Notes under the pieces: generated by a model
Databases searched by the model: none
What the model was told of the DNA's origin: nothing
What the model saw: the letters and a program-made list of their open reading frames with translations, nothing else
DNA from: Bifidobacterium miconis
GTDB lineage: Bacteria; Actinomycetota; Actinomycetes; Actinomycetales; Bifidobacteriaceae
DNA: 64,000 bases
Assembly (NCBI RefSeq): GCF_019331735.1
Contig: NZ_JAHBBH010000002.1
Span: forward strand, 1 to 64,000
Reading direction: 5' to 3'
Position numbers and translations under genes: made by a program
Shown: piece by piece, positions 13,259 through 22,100 of the stretch
Layout of the letters: every line of letters begins with the position of its first letter
Position numbering within the stretch: position 1 is the stretch's first letter

Positions 13259-13490
13259 ATGGAGGCCGGAGTTGTAGGTCGGTCGGGAAGCCGGCAGGCC
13301 GCAACGAAGCGCCGCGGTTGTGAGAACCATGCGCAACGCCTCCATATAACTTCATCCGGCGGCAACAAGGAGACATACAGACGCGCACAGGGCGGTGCGC
13401 GACGAACAGTACGAGCAAGACAGACGTATCATGAGAACCTCCTTTCAGCAGAGGGCCCGCACGACGAACCGTGCGGGCCCTCGTTTGTTC
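13259..13490 (+). ncRNA. Unassigned structured small RNA with its own promoter and terminator
   Basis: A ~230-base unit sits between TATACT at 13248-13253 and a strong intrinsic terminator. Stem A pairs ATGGAGGC (13259-13266) with GCCTCCAT (13338-13345). Stem B pairs AAGGAG (13367-13372) with CTCCTT (13439-13444) and encloses the hairpin CGCGCAC/GTGCGCG (13382-13401). The segment ACCTCCTTTC at 13437-13446 is identical to the anti-Shine-Dalgarno end of 16S rRNA. I do not recognise it as 6S, SRP, tmRNA, RNase P or a known riboswitch. It could instead be an attenuator leader for the aldolase gene 285 bases on. The complement carries two tiny frames with good ribosome sites, so strand is not fully settled. 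Confidence 0.5.
13451..13490 (+). terminator. Strong intrinsic terminator of the structured RNA
   Basis: The 12-bp perfect stem GAGGGCCCGCAC / GTGCGGGCCCTC has an 8-base loop and is followed by CGTTTGTTC. The T-rich tail is on the plus strand only. Confidence 0.8.
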
Positions 13491-13670
13491 CGTCCGTCCC
13501 CTTGAATACGGGGCTATAGGAACTTGTGTGGTGTTTCAGACTCTGGTCCGAATACGCAGCCGCGGCAACAGCCGACTCCCGTCAACCGCTGCACGGCCCG
13601 CGGCACTGCGCACTCGGCCGGCAACGAACAATCGCGGCGGCAAACGTGCAACGGGCGACAACATCGCGCG

Positions 13671-13676
13671 GTAGAC
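13671..13676 (+). promoter_or_regulatory. Candidate -10 element for the aldolase gene
   Basis: TAGACT lies about 98 bases before the ATG, in the gap after the small-RNA terminator. The -35 is weak. If real, the aldolase gene does not depend on read-through from the RNA locus. Confidence 0.3.
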
Positions 13677-13774
13677 TCGCCTTCGTCACGCGAGCATGCC
13701 TTCCGTCATGCAGGCATCTCCCGCCGTCCGAACGAACGCCACGCGACAGGCGCGGCACAATCCAAGGAGCCGAC

Positions 13775-14812
13775 ATGCTGTCCTTCGAAAACGACTATTC
13801 CTGCGGGGCGACCCCCGAAATCCTCACCCGACTCGCCGAAACGAACGCGACCACGTTCCCCGGCTACGGCTCGGACGACATCTGCGCGTCCGCCAAGGCG
13901 AAGATCCGCGAAGCGTGCGGCGCGCCGGACGCCGACGTATGGTTCCTGGTCGGCGGCACGCAGACCAACCAGACCGTCATCGACGCGATCACCCCGCCGT
14001 ATGCGGGCGTCGTCGCGGCCGCGACCGGGCACGTCAACGTGCACGAGGCCGGCGCGATCGAGGCCAGCGGCCACAAGGTGCTGGCGCTCCCCCACCACGA
14101 CGGCAAGATCGACGCGACGGAACTCAACGAATACTGCGCCACGTTCTACGCCGACGCGAACTACGAGCACATGGTCTTCCCCGGCTGCGTGTACGTGTCG
14201 CAGGCCACCGAATACGGCACGCTGTACACCAAGGCCGAGCTCGAGGCCATCGCCGAAGTCTGCCACGCCTACCGCATGCCGCTGTTCGTGGACGGCGCGC
14301 GCCTCGGCTACGCGCTGACCGCCACCGGCAACGACGTGACGCTCGAGGACCTCGCGCGCATCGCCGACGTGTTCTACATCGGCGGCACCAAGGTGGGCGC
14401 GCTGTTCGGTGAGGCGGTCGTGTTCACGCATCACGGCGACTATTCGGACACGCCGAGGCATTTCCTCACGCTCATCAAGCAGCACGGCGCACTGCTGGCG
14501 AAGGGCTGGCTGCTCGGTCTCCAGTTCGACACGCTGTTCACCGACAATCTGTACCTGCGCATCGCCCGCCACGCGAACGAGGCGGCCGACCGCATCCGCG
14601 ACGTGCTGCGGGACAAGGGCTGCACGCTCACGTTCGAGGCGCCCACGAACCAGATCTTCATCACGCTCGACGAGCCGACGCGCGAGCGCCTCGAGGAGCA
14701 CGTGCGCCTCGGCTTCATGGAGCGCGCCGACGAATCGCATACCGTCATGCGCATCTGCACGAGCTGGTCCACCACCGACGAGCAGGTCGACGAACTGCTT
14801 GCACTGCTGTAG
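13775..14812 (+). CDS. Low-specificity threonine-aldolase-like PLP enzyme
   Basis: The 345-residue, fold-type I PLP enzyme is of the beta-eliminating lyase/threonine aldolase family, which splits L-threonine or L-allo-threonine to glycine and acetaldehyde. Recognisable parts are SFENDYSCGATPEIL at the start, GGTQTNQTVI (PLP phosphate region), HEAGAIE, the FVDGARLGYAL Asp-Gly-Ala-Arg motif, and the presumed Schiff-base lysine in YIGGTKVGALFGE. I chose the ATG with AAGGAG 5 bases upstream; the frame is open further upstream but lacks family sequence there. It appears monocistronic. Substrate preference cannot be read from sequence. Confidence 0.88.
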   Translation: MLSFENDYSCGATPEILTRLAETNATTFPGYGSDDICASAKAKIREACGAPDADVWFLVGGTQTNQTVIDAITPPYAGVVAAATGHVNVHEAGAIEASGHKVLALPHHDGKIDATELNEYCATFYADANYEHMVFPGCVYVSQATEYGTLYTKAELEAIAEVCHAYRMPLFVDGARLGYALTATGNDVTLEDLARIADVFYIGGTKVGALFGEAVVFTHHGDYSDTPRHFLTLIKQHGALLAKGWLLGLQFDTLFTDNLYLRIARHANEAADRIRDVLRDKGCTLTFEAPTNQIFITLDEPTRERLEEHVRLGFMERADESHTVMRICTSWSTTDEQVDELLALL

Positions 14813-14865
14813 CCGTAACAGGCACCGGCGCCGGGGGCGCGTCAAACGCGAAGCACGATCACGGC

Positions 14866-16059
14866 TCAGCGCCCGGCGTCGGCGATAGCTTCGCGCTCCA
14901 TGTCCACGAACTTGGCGACGGACGCCTCGACCGAATAGTGCTCCTTGGCGTGCGCGGCGTATCGGACGCCCCACTCGGCCAGCTCGTCCGGATGGTCGAT
15001 CCACCAGTCGATGCGCTGCGCGAGGGCGGCCGCGTCGCGCACCGGGAACAGCGATTCGTCGAGCAGCGCGAACTGGCCGGCGGCGCTCAGCTCGGACGAG
15101 GCGATCACCGGCACGAGGCCCGAGGCCATGCCTTCGATCACGCTCAATGATTCGATGTCCACGATCGAGGGGTGCACGAACAGGTCGCAGGAGCGCAACA
15201 GGGCCGGCATGTCGTCGTTCTTGTGAAAGCCGATCGACGCGGGCCGGCTCAGCAGCATCTTCGCGCGCAGGCGCAGATACCGTTGCAGCGGGCCGGTGCC
15301 GCAGATCGTCAGTTCGATGTCCTTGGCGTGGCGGCAGCGGGCGATCGCCTTGATCAGGGTGATGTGGTCCTTCTCGTGGGTGAGCCGCCCGGACGCGACG
15401 ATGCGGAACGGCACGGGCGCCGGCTCGCCGGGTTTGCGCTGCATCTTCGGCGTGAACCGGGCCGTGTAGCCGTTGGAGATCACGTGCAGTTTGGCCTTGT
15501 ACCCGTGCGCGCGCAGCTGACCGGCGATCATTTCGGTGGGCGTGTGGATATGGCCGATGCCGCCGTACAGCCACGTTTTGAACAGCCAGTACAGGAAACC
15601 GGAGATGCCGGGCACGTATTTGAGCGGGCCGGCCGAATAGGTGACGTTCTCCGGCTGCAGGTGGAATCCGGCGGTGACGGGGATGCCCATCGCGCGTGCG
15701 GCGCGTGCGGCATGGCGGCCGAATCGGAACGGCAGGTAGATATGGACGACGTCCACGCCGCGGAAGGCGGTGCGGAACAGGGTTTCGCTCGGCTCGGCGA
15801 ACTGCATCTGCTGTTTGGCTGCCACCCACGAGACGAGCGGCACGCGGCTGACGCGCGCCGGATATTCGGGCGCGCCGATGCCGACGAGCCGCACGTGATG
15901 GCCCTGACGTTCGAGTTCGTGCGCGTATTGGAGCGCCGAGTTGGACGTGCCGTTGCCCTTGTTGCCGATCGTGTCCATGACGAGCGCGATGGTCAGCGGC
16001 CGGTCGAGCTGCGGTTCCTTCTCTTCGGCGGCGGCGCCGTCTCCCTGGTGTTCGAGCAT
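14866..16059 (-). CDS. GT4-family glycosyltransferase
   Basis: The 397-residue, cytoplasmic or membrane-associated protein has a GT-B fold. The N-terminal acceptor domain begins near residue 22 (LTIALVMDTIGNKGNGTSNS). The C-terminal GT4 domain contains GRLTHEKDHITLIKAI, the ICGTGPLQRYL nucleotide-sugar loop, and the EX7E-type motif VIEGMASGLVPVIASSE. It resembles mannosyl/glucosyl transferases acting on lipids or glycans; donor and acceptor are unknown. It is transcribed divergently from purT with 91 bases between. A TAGGAT box lies 6 bases before the ATG, so the mRNA may be leaderless. Confidence 0.85.
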   Translation of the reverse strand: MLEHQGDGAAAEEKEPQLDRPLTIALVMDTIGNKGNGTSNSALQYAHELERQGHHVRLVGIGAPEYPARVSRVPLVSWVAAKQQMQFAEPSETLFRTAFRGVDVVHIYLPFRFGRHAARAARAMGIPVTAGFHLQPENVTYSAGPLKYVPGISGFLYWLFKTWLYGGIGHIHTPTEMIAGQLRAHGYKAKLHVISNGYTARFTPKMQRKPGEPAPVPFRIVASGRLTHEKDHITLIKAIARCRHAKDIELTICGTGPLQRYLRLRAKMLLSRPASIGFHKNDDMPALLRSCDLFVHPSIVDIESLSVIEGMASGLVPVIASSELSAAGQFALLDESLFPVRDAAALAQRIDWWIDHPDELAEWGVRYAAHAKEHYSVEASVAKFVDMEREAIADAGR

Positions 16060-16137
16060 TGCTCCATCCTATCGCCGCCAACGGCCGATGCCGTTCTTCA
16101 TTACGCCGCGGTCTCCCCGGCAGACGGCGGCACATGG

Positions 16138-16143
16138 CACAAT
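16138..16143 (+). promoter_or_regulatory. -10 element of a leaderless purT transcript (candidate)
   Basis: CACAAT followed by exactly 7 bases and the ATG matches the spacing seen at four other genes in this window. Transcription would start at or near the A of the ATG. Confidence 0.5.
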
Positions 16144-16150
16144 GAGGGGC

Positions 16151-17464
16151 ATGAGTGATATGAACGTTTCCCCGGTTTCCGATTCCGCCTCCCCCGCCTC
16201 CCCCGCCGCTGCCGACGCAGCCGGCCGCACGCTCGGCACGCCGCTGGGCAAGCATCCGACACGCGTGCTGTTCCTCGGCGCGGGCGAGCTCGGCAAGGAG
16301 GTCACGATCGAGCTGATGCGTCTCGGCGCGTGGGTGTGCGCGGCCGATTCGTACGCCGGTGCTCCCGCGCAGCAGGTGGCGCACGAATGCCGCGTGCTCG
16401 ACATGGCGAACGCGGAGCAGCTGCGCGCACTGTTCGACGAGGTCAGGCCGGACATCATCGTGCCCGAAGTCGAGGCGATCGCCACGGGCGAGCTGGCCGC
16501 GGCCGCCGCGCGAGGCATTCAGGTGGTGCCGAGCGCCGAGATCGCGGCGATCTGCATGGATCGCGAGCGTCTGCGCGTGATCGCGCACGAGGAATTGGGG
16601 CTGCCGACGACGCCGTATCGTTTTGCGGGGTCGCTTGAGGAGTTGCGTGCGGGAGCCGCCGAGGTCGGTTATCCGTGCGTGGTCAAGCCGATCATGAGTT
16701 CGTCCGGTCACGGCCAGTCGGTCGTGCGTTCGGCGGATGCGATCGACGCCGCGTGGACGGAGGCGCAGGAGGGCCGCCGCGCGTCCGGAGAGGGCGACGT
16801 GTCGCGCGTGATCGTGGAGGCGCTTGCCCCGCTCGACTACGAGCTGACGGTGCTGACGGTGTCGTCGTCGGCCGGCATCGTGACCTGCGCGCCGATCGGC
16901 CAGCGCCAGGAGTCGGGAGACTATCGCGAGTCGTGGCAGCCGGCGGCGACGGACGACGGCGTGTTGGAGACAGCGCAGTCGATCGCGCGCCGCGCGGTCG
17001 AGGGACTGGTGGCGAAGGCCGCGGCGACCGGCGAGCATGGCTGGGGCGTGTTCGGCGTGGAGTTGTTCGTGCTAACGGACGGCTCGGTGCTGTTCAACGA
17101 GGTGTCGCCGCGCCCGCACGACACCGGCATGGTGACGATGATCGCGCAGCGGCTGAGCGAGTTCGCGCTGCATGCGCGCGCGATTCTTGGTCTGCCGGTG
17201 ACGGAGGGCCATGTGGCGCTGGCGATGCCGACCAGTGCCGTGGCGGCGAGCCATGCGATCGTCGTGGCGGGCGACGGCGAGGCGGAATTCGGGAACGTGC
17301 CGGCCGCGCTGGCCGAGCCGGACACCGATCTGCGCATTTTCGCCAAGCCCGAGGTGCACGGTCACCGCCGCATGGCGGTCGCGCTGGCGATCGGCTCGTC
17401 CGCGGACGACGCGCGAGCCAAGGCGGCCCGCGTGGCCGATGCGCTCGACATCACCGTGCGGTAG
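16151..17464 (+). CDS. purT: Formate-dependent GAR transformylase (PurT)
   Basis: The 437-residue ATP-grasp enzyme formylates glycinamide ribonucleotide with free formate and ATP, step 3 of purine synthesis, independent of folate. It has the N-domain TRVLFLGAGELGKEV (~residues 37-51), the central ATP-grasp YPCVVKPIMSSSGHGQS, and the metal-binding stretch GVELFVLTDGSVLFNEVSPRPHDTGMVT. The first ~35 residues are a Ser/Pro/Ala-rich extension beyond the family core. The start may be 16151 or the in-frame ATG at 16160. A perfect 20-bp-stem terminator follows. The FNT channel gene about 6 kb on could supply formate. Confidence 0.95.
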   Translation: MSDMNVSPVSDSASPASPAAADAAGRTLGTPLGKHPTRVLFLGAGELGKEVTIELMRLGAWVCAADSYAGAPAQQVAHECRVLDMANAEQLRALFDEVRPDIIVPEVEAIATGELAAAAARGIQVVPSAEIAAICMDRERLRVIAHEELGLPTTPYRFAGSLEELRAGAAEVGYPCVVKPIMSSSGHGQSVVRSADAIDAAWTEAQEGRRASGEGDVSRVIVEALAPLDYELTVLTVSSSAGIVTCAPIGQRQESGDYRESWQPAATDDGVLETAQSIARRAVEGLVAKAAATGEHGWGVFGVELFVLTDGSVLFNEVSPRPHDTGMVTMIAQRLSEFALHARAILGLPVTEGHVALAMPTSAVAASHAIVVAGDGEAEFGNVPAALAEPDTDLRIFAKPEVHGHRRMAVALAIGSSADDARAKAARVADALDITVR

Positions 17465-17535
17465 CGCGTTGCCGGCGCGCGGCTGATGGATGTCCGTCGG
17501 CATACGGGCGCCGGGCATTCCACTGTTGTGCTGCG

Positions 17536-17588
17536 ACGGGGTTGCGCATGTCATGGAAGGCATGACATGCGCAACCCCGTTTCGTTGA
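17536..17588 (+). terminator. Terminator after purT, perfect 20-bp stem
   Basis: ACGGGGTTGCGCATGTCATG and its exact reverse complement flank the loop GAAGG (17556-17560). TTTCGTTG follows. The stem is unusually long. Confidence 0.8.
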
Positions 17589-17652
17589 TAAGCGGGACAA
17601 TGATTGCAGACAACGCCTGCCACGGCGGGCCCGTTGAGCAAGGAGGCCGATC

Positions 17653-18117
17653 ATGACCGCGAAACGACGCATCATCGTGATCATCGGAGTTGCGATCGTC
17701 GCCGTGCTGGCATGCGTGATCGTCGCGCTCGGACAGGATCGGCCCGTCGCGACCGGCGGCGACGTCGCGGCGAACTGCGCGATCAGCTATGCAAAGTCGT
17801 ACGATTCCGCGCAGGCGTATATCGACGACGCCGATCCCGATCTCGTCGCCAAGGCGACGCTCGGCGAACCGACGCTGTCGATCAACGGCAAAACCGTCAC
17901 GTTTACGGCGCACCTGCTGGACGTGAAGGCCGGCGCATATCGGGCCGGCGACGACGTGAAGCTCGATTTCGAGTGCAATTCGGTCGCCTCGTTCATGCCG
18001 GACGGCTACCGTACCGGCGACGAGGTGATCATCCTTGCCAACGGGAGCACGCTGCGGCAGCCGGAAAGCGTATGGCCGTTCGATCAGCGGACGTACGATG
18101 CGCTGAGCGTGCGATGA
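17653..18117 (+). CDS. Small membrane-anchored or secreted protein, unknown function
   Basis: The protein is 154 residues. Residues ~6-26 (IIVIIGVAIVAVLACVIVALG) form one hydrophobic segment after a positive N-terminus, which could be an anchor or an uncleaved signal. The rest is a predicted extracytoplasmic beta-rich domain (TLSINGKTVTFTAHLLDVKAG, DDVKLDFEC) with two cysteines. I do not recognise the family. The ribosome site AAGGAGG is strong. It lies alone between the purT terminator and the purC promoter region. Confidence 0.75.
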   Translation: MTAKRRIIVIIGVAIVAVLACVIVALGQDRPVATGGDVAANCAISYAKSYDSAQAYIDDADPDLVAKATLGEPTLSINGKTVTFTAHLLDVKAGAYRAGDDVKLDFECNSVASFMPDGYRTGDEVIILANGSTLRQPESVWPFDQRTYDALSVR

Positions 18118-18283
18118 CCGTGCGATGACTGGCCGCAAATCGTTGCGCCCACCCGCAATGGCAACAATCAGGTGCGCGGTCGGGGCGGCGTCGTGCCACT
18201 CCGAAACAGGCCGCTTGTAGCCCTTTATTGGTACCCTTTTACCGTTAGTTCACCCAGAAATTCCGCTGATTTGAAAGGCAATC

Positions 18284-19033
18284 ATGGAGAAACTGGAAAA
18301 GCTCTACGAGGGCAAGGCCAAGCAGCTGTACGCAACCGACGACCCGGAGATCCTGTGGGTCGAGTACAAGAACACCGCGACGGCCGGCGACGGCGAGAAG
18401 AAGGAGGACTTCACCGGCAAGGGCCGTCTGAACAACCTCATCACCACCATCATCTTCGACCTGCTCAAGGCCCGCGGCATCGACAGCCACCTCGTCAAGC
18501 GCGTGAACGACACCGCCCAGCTGGTGCGCAAGATGGACATGTTCCCGCTCGAGATCGTACTGCGCAACACCGCCGCCGGCCACTTCTGCTCGCGCCTCGG
18601 CGTCGAGGAGGGCCTGCCGCTCAAGGAGCCGGTGCTCGAGTACTTCCTCAAGAACGACGACCTGCATGACCCGTTCGTGAACGACGACGACCTCGTGGCG
18701 CTCGGCGTGTGCACGCGCGAGGATCTCGCCGAGATCGCCCCGCTGGCCCGCCGCATCAACGAGGCGCTCATCGACATCTTCGCGAAGATCGACGTCAAGC
18801 TCGTCGACTTCAAGATCGAGATGGGACGCGCCTCGGACGGCACGCTGCTGCTGGCCGACGAGATCACGCCGGATTCCTGCCGCCTGTGGGATCAGCGCGA
18901 CCACTCCGGCAAGGTCGAGCATCTCGACAAGGATCTGTTCCGCCGCGGTCTTGGTTCGATCATCCCGGCCTACGAGGAGATCGAGGGCCGTCTGGCCGAA
19001 CTGGCCAAGTCCGAGGGCATCGAAGTCGCCTGA
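18284..19033 (+). CDS. purC: SAICAR synthetase
   Basis: The 249-residue enzyme joins aspartate to CAIR using ATP in purine synthesis. The start [20 protein letters not shown], the conserved [13 protein letters not shown] and FPLEIVLRN segments, and the ATP/substrate motifs [10 protein letters not shown] and [15 protein letters not shown] are all standard. The size matches the single-domain bacterial enzyme. AAAGG precedes the ATG by 5-6 bases. It is followed by a terminator-like hairpin and then purL. Confidence 0.98.
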   Translation: MEKLEKLYEGKAKQLYATDDPEILWVEYKNTATAGDGEKKEDFTGKGRLNNLITTIIFDLLKARGIDSHLVKRVNDTAQLVRKMDMFPLEIVLRNTAAGHFCSRLGVEEGLPLKEPVLEYFLKNDDLHDPFVNDDDLVALGVCTREDLAEIAPLARRINEALIDIFAKIDVKLVDFKIEMGRASDGTLLLADEITPDSCRLWDQRDHSGKVEHLDKDLFRRGLGSIIPAYEEIEGRLAELAKSEGIEVA

Positions 19034-19045
19034 TCTTCGCTTCTA

Positions 19046-19080
19046 GGCTCCCCCTGATGTCAGAGGGAGCCGATTTTCGT
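19046..19080 (+). terminator. Terminator between purC and purL
   Basis: The hairpin GGCTCCCCCTG / CAGAGGGAGCC is followed by GATTTTCGTTTTATTT. It may act as a partial terminator or attenuator within the purC-purL pair. Confidence 0.75.
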
Positions 19081-19102
19081 TTTATTTGCGCGTTTATTTG
19101 CG
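19081..19102 (+). repeat. Direct repeat TTTATTTGCG x2 upstream of purL
   Basis: Two identical 10-mers at 19081-19090 and 19093-19102 are separated by CG, 31 bases before the purL ATG. The first overlaps the T-tail of the purC terminator. They could be a regulator site or chance. Confidence 0.6.
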
Positions 19103-19132
19103 ATCCTCAAGAGTTTTCAGGAAAGGATTTCC

Positions 19133-22100
19133 ATGGTTTTTCGCGTGTACGTGGAAAAGAAGCCCGGCTTTGACGTGGAGGCGCAGCAGCTCGCCGGCGA
19201 GCTGCGCACGATCCTCGGCATGACCGGACTCCAGTCCGTGCGCATCGTGAACCGCTACGACGTGGAGGGCATCAGCGAGGAGCTGTTCGCCCAGGCCACG
19301 CCAACCGTGTTCAGCGAACCGCAGGTCGACAACGTGTCCAACGACCTGCCCGACTTCGGCGACGCGAAGGTGTTCGCCACCGAGTTCCTGCCCGGCCAGT
19401 TCGACCAGCGCGCCGATTCGGCGAGCGAGTGCATCCAGCTGATCTCGCAGGGCGAGCGCCCGACCGTCCGCTCCGCCAAGCTGTACGCCCTCGACGGCGA
19501 GCTGACCGACACAGATGTCGAGGCGATCAAGCATTACGTGATCAACCCGGTCGAGGCCCGCGAGGCGAGCCTTGCGACCAAGGAAACCCTGAAGACCGCC
19601 GTGCCGACCCCGGGCAAGGTCGAGGTCATCGCCGGCTTCAACGAGATGGACGCGGCCGCCGGCCAGCGGTTCATCGACGAGCGCGGACTGGCGATGGATC
19701 TGGCGGATCTCGAGTTCTGCCAGCGGTACTTCGCGGCCGAGAAGCGCGAACCGACGATCACCGAGATCAAGGTCATCGACACGTACTGGTCCGACCACTG
19801 CCGTCACACGACGTTCGGCACCGAACTGGACGACGTCAAGATCGACGACGCGACCGTCAAGGCCGCGTTCGAGCGCTATCTCGAGCTGCGTCACGAGCTG
19901 GGCCGCGACGAGAAGCCCGTCTGCCTGATGGACATGGGCACGATCGGCGCGAAGTGGCTCAAGAAGAACGGCATCCTCACCGGCCTCGACGAGTCCGAGG
20001 AGATCAACGCCTGCACCGTCAAGGTCAAGGTGGACGTCAACGGCGAGGATCAGGACTGGCTGTTCCTGTTCAAGAACGAGACGCACAACCATCCGACCGA
20101 AATCGAACCGTTCGGCGGCGCGGCCACCTGCATCGGCGGCTGCATCCGCGATCCCCTGTCCGGCCGCTCCTACGTGTATCAGGCGATGCGCGTCACCGGC
20201 GCCGCCGATCCGACCGTGCCGGTCGCCGACACGCTGGAGGGCAAGCTGCCGCAGCGCAAGCTCGTGACCACCGCGGCCGCCGGCTACAGCTCGTACGGCA
20301 ACCAGATCGGCCTCGCCACCGGTCAGGTCGACGAGATCTACCATCCGGGCTACGTGGCCAAGCGCATGGAGGTGGGCGCGGTCGTGGCCGCGACCCCGGC
20401 CGATCATGTGCGCCGCGAGACCCCGGCTCCGGGCGACAAGATCATCCTGCTCGGCGGCCGCACCGGCCGTGACGGCATCGGCGGCGCGACGGGCGCGTCC
20501 AAGGCGCACAACGTGGAGTCTCTCGAGCTTGACGGCGCCGAAGTGCAGAAGGGCAACGCGCCGGTCGAGCGCAAGCTGCAGCGTCTGTTCCGCCGCGGCG
20601 ACGCGTGCCGTCTGATCAAGCGCTGCAACGACTTCGGCGCGGGCGGCGTGTCCGTGGCGGTCGGCGAGCTGGCGGACGGCCTGTACGTCGACCTCAACAC
20701 CGTGCCGAAGAAGTATGAGGGCCTTGACGGCACCGAGCTGGCGATCTCCGAATCGCAGGAGCGCATGGCCGTGGACGTGGCCGCTTCCGATGTCGATGAA
20801 TTCCTCGGCTATGCCCGCGAGGAGAACCTCGAGGCCACCGTCATCGCGACCGTGACCGAGGACCCGCGCATGGTGATGACGTGGAACGGCGACGAGATCG
20901 TGAACCTGTCGCGTGAGTTCCTCGCCTCCAACGGCGCGTCCAAGCACCAGATCGTGCATGTCGAGGCGCAGCAGGCGTATGAGACGCCGGCCGCATGGCG
21001 CGAAGGCTCGCTCGCGGACCGTCTGCGCGCGGTCGTGACCGACTTGAACGTGGCGAGCAACAAGGGCTTGTCCGAATGCTTCGATTCGACGATCGGCGCG
21101 GGCACCGTGCTCATGCCGTTCGGCGGCCGCCGTCAGCTCACCCCGAACGAGGCGATGGTCGCCAAGTTCCCGGTGTTCGGCGAGACGACCACCGCGTCGG
21201 CGATGGCATGGGGCTTCAACCCGTACATCATGTCCGCGAACCAGTTCACCGGCGCCTACCTGTCGGTGGTCGAGTCGCTCGCCAAGCTCGTGGCCGCCGG
21301 CTTCGAGCATGAGAAGGCGTATCTGAGCTTCCAGGAGTACTTCGAGAAGCTGCGCGACGAGCCGGAACGCTGGGGCAAGCCGACCGCCGCCGTGCTCGGC
21401 GCTCTCATGGCGCAGATCGACCTCGGCGCCGGCGCGATCGGCGGCAAGGATTCGATGTCCGGCACGTTCGAGCATCTCGACGTGCCGCCGACCCTGATCT
21501 CCTTCGCCGTGGCCGTGGGCAACATGAAGCGCGCCACGTCACCGGAGTTCAAGGGCGCCGACCACCGCGTCGTGCGCATCGCGCCGCGCTATCTCGCGGA
21601 CGGCTTGACGCCGGACAAGGACGCGCTGCTCGAGGCGTTCTCGATCGTCGAGGAGCTGACCGACTTCCACGACGCGCTGGCCGTGTCCACGCCGGGCTAC
21701 GGCGCGACGGCCGAGGCGCTGTTCAAGATGACGCTCGGCAACCGCATCGGCGTCGCGCTCAACGATTCGATCGCCGCGGATGACCTGTTCACGCCGGCGT
21801 ACGGCTCGTTCATCGTCGAGCTCGCGGACGACGCGAAGCTGCCGGCCGCGTCGAATCTTGTCGAGATCGGCGAGATCGGCACGACGACCGCCGCATACGA
21901 GTTCCGCGCCGCTGGCGAGACGCTTGATCTGGACGCGATTCAGGAGGCGTGGGAATCCGGCATCGAATCCGTGTTCCCGTACCGTTCCAAGGGCTCCGAT
22001 GCAGGCAAGACCGTCGAGACGGTCACGTTCGAGACCCCGAAGAAGACCGTGTACGTGGGCGCTCCGGTCGCGAAGCCCCACGTCGTGATCCCGGTGTTCC

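Noticed and set aside
13248..13490. Assignment of the RNA locus as SRP RNA, 6S RNA, tmRNA or a SAM/glycine-type riboswitch
   Set aside because: The SRP loop motif, tmRNA tRNA-like end, and the conserved cores of the riboswitches I checked by eye are absent. It is kept as unassigned.
13706..17038. 1110-codon minus-strand frame across the aldolase, glycosyltransferase and purT genes
   Set aside because: It runs through three recognisable genes in a frame with shadow-like Arg/Asp/Gly composition and no domain of its own.
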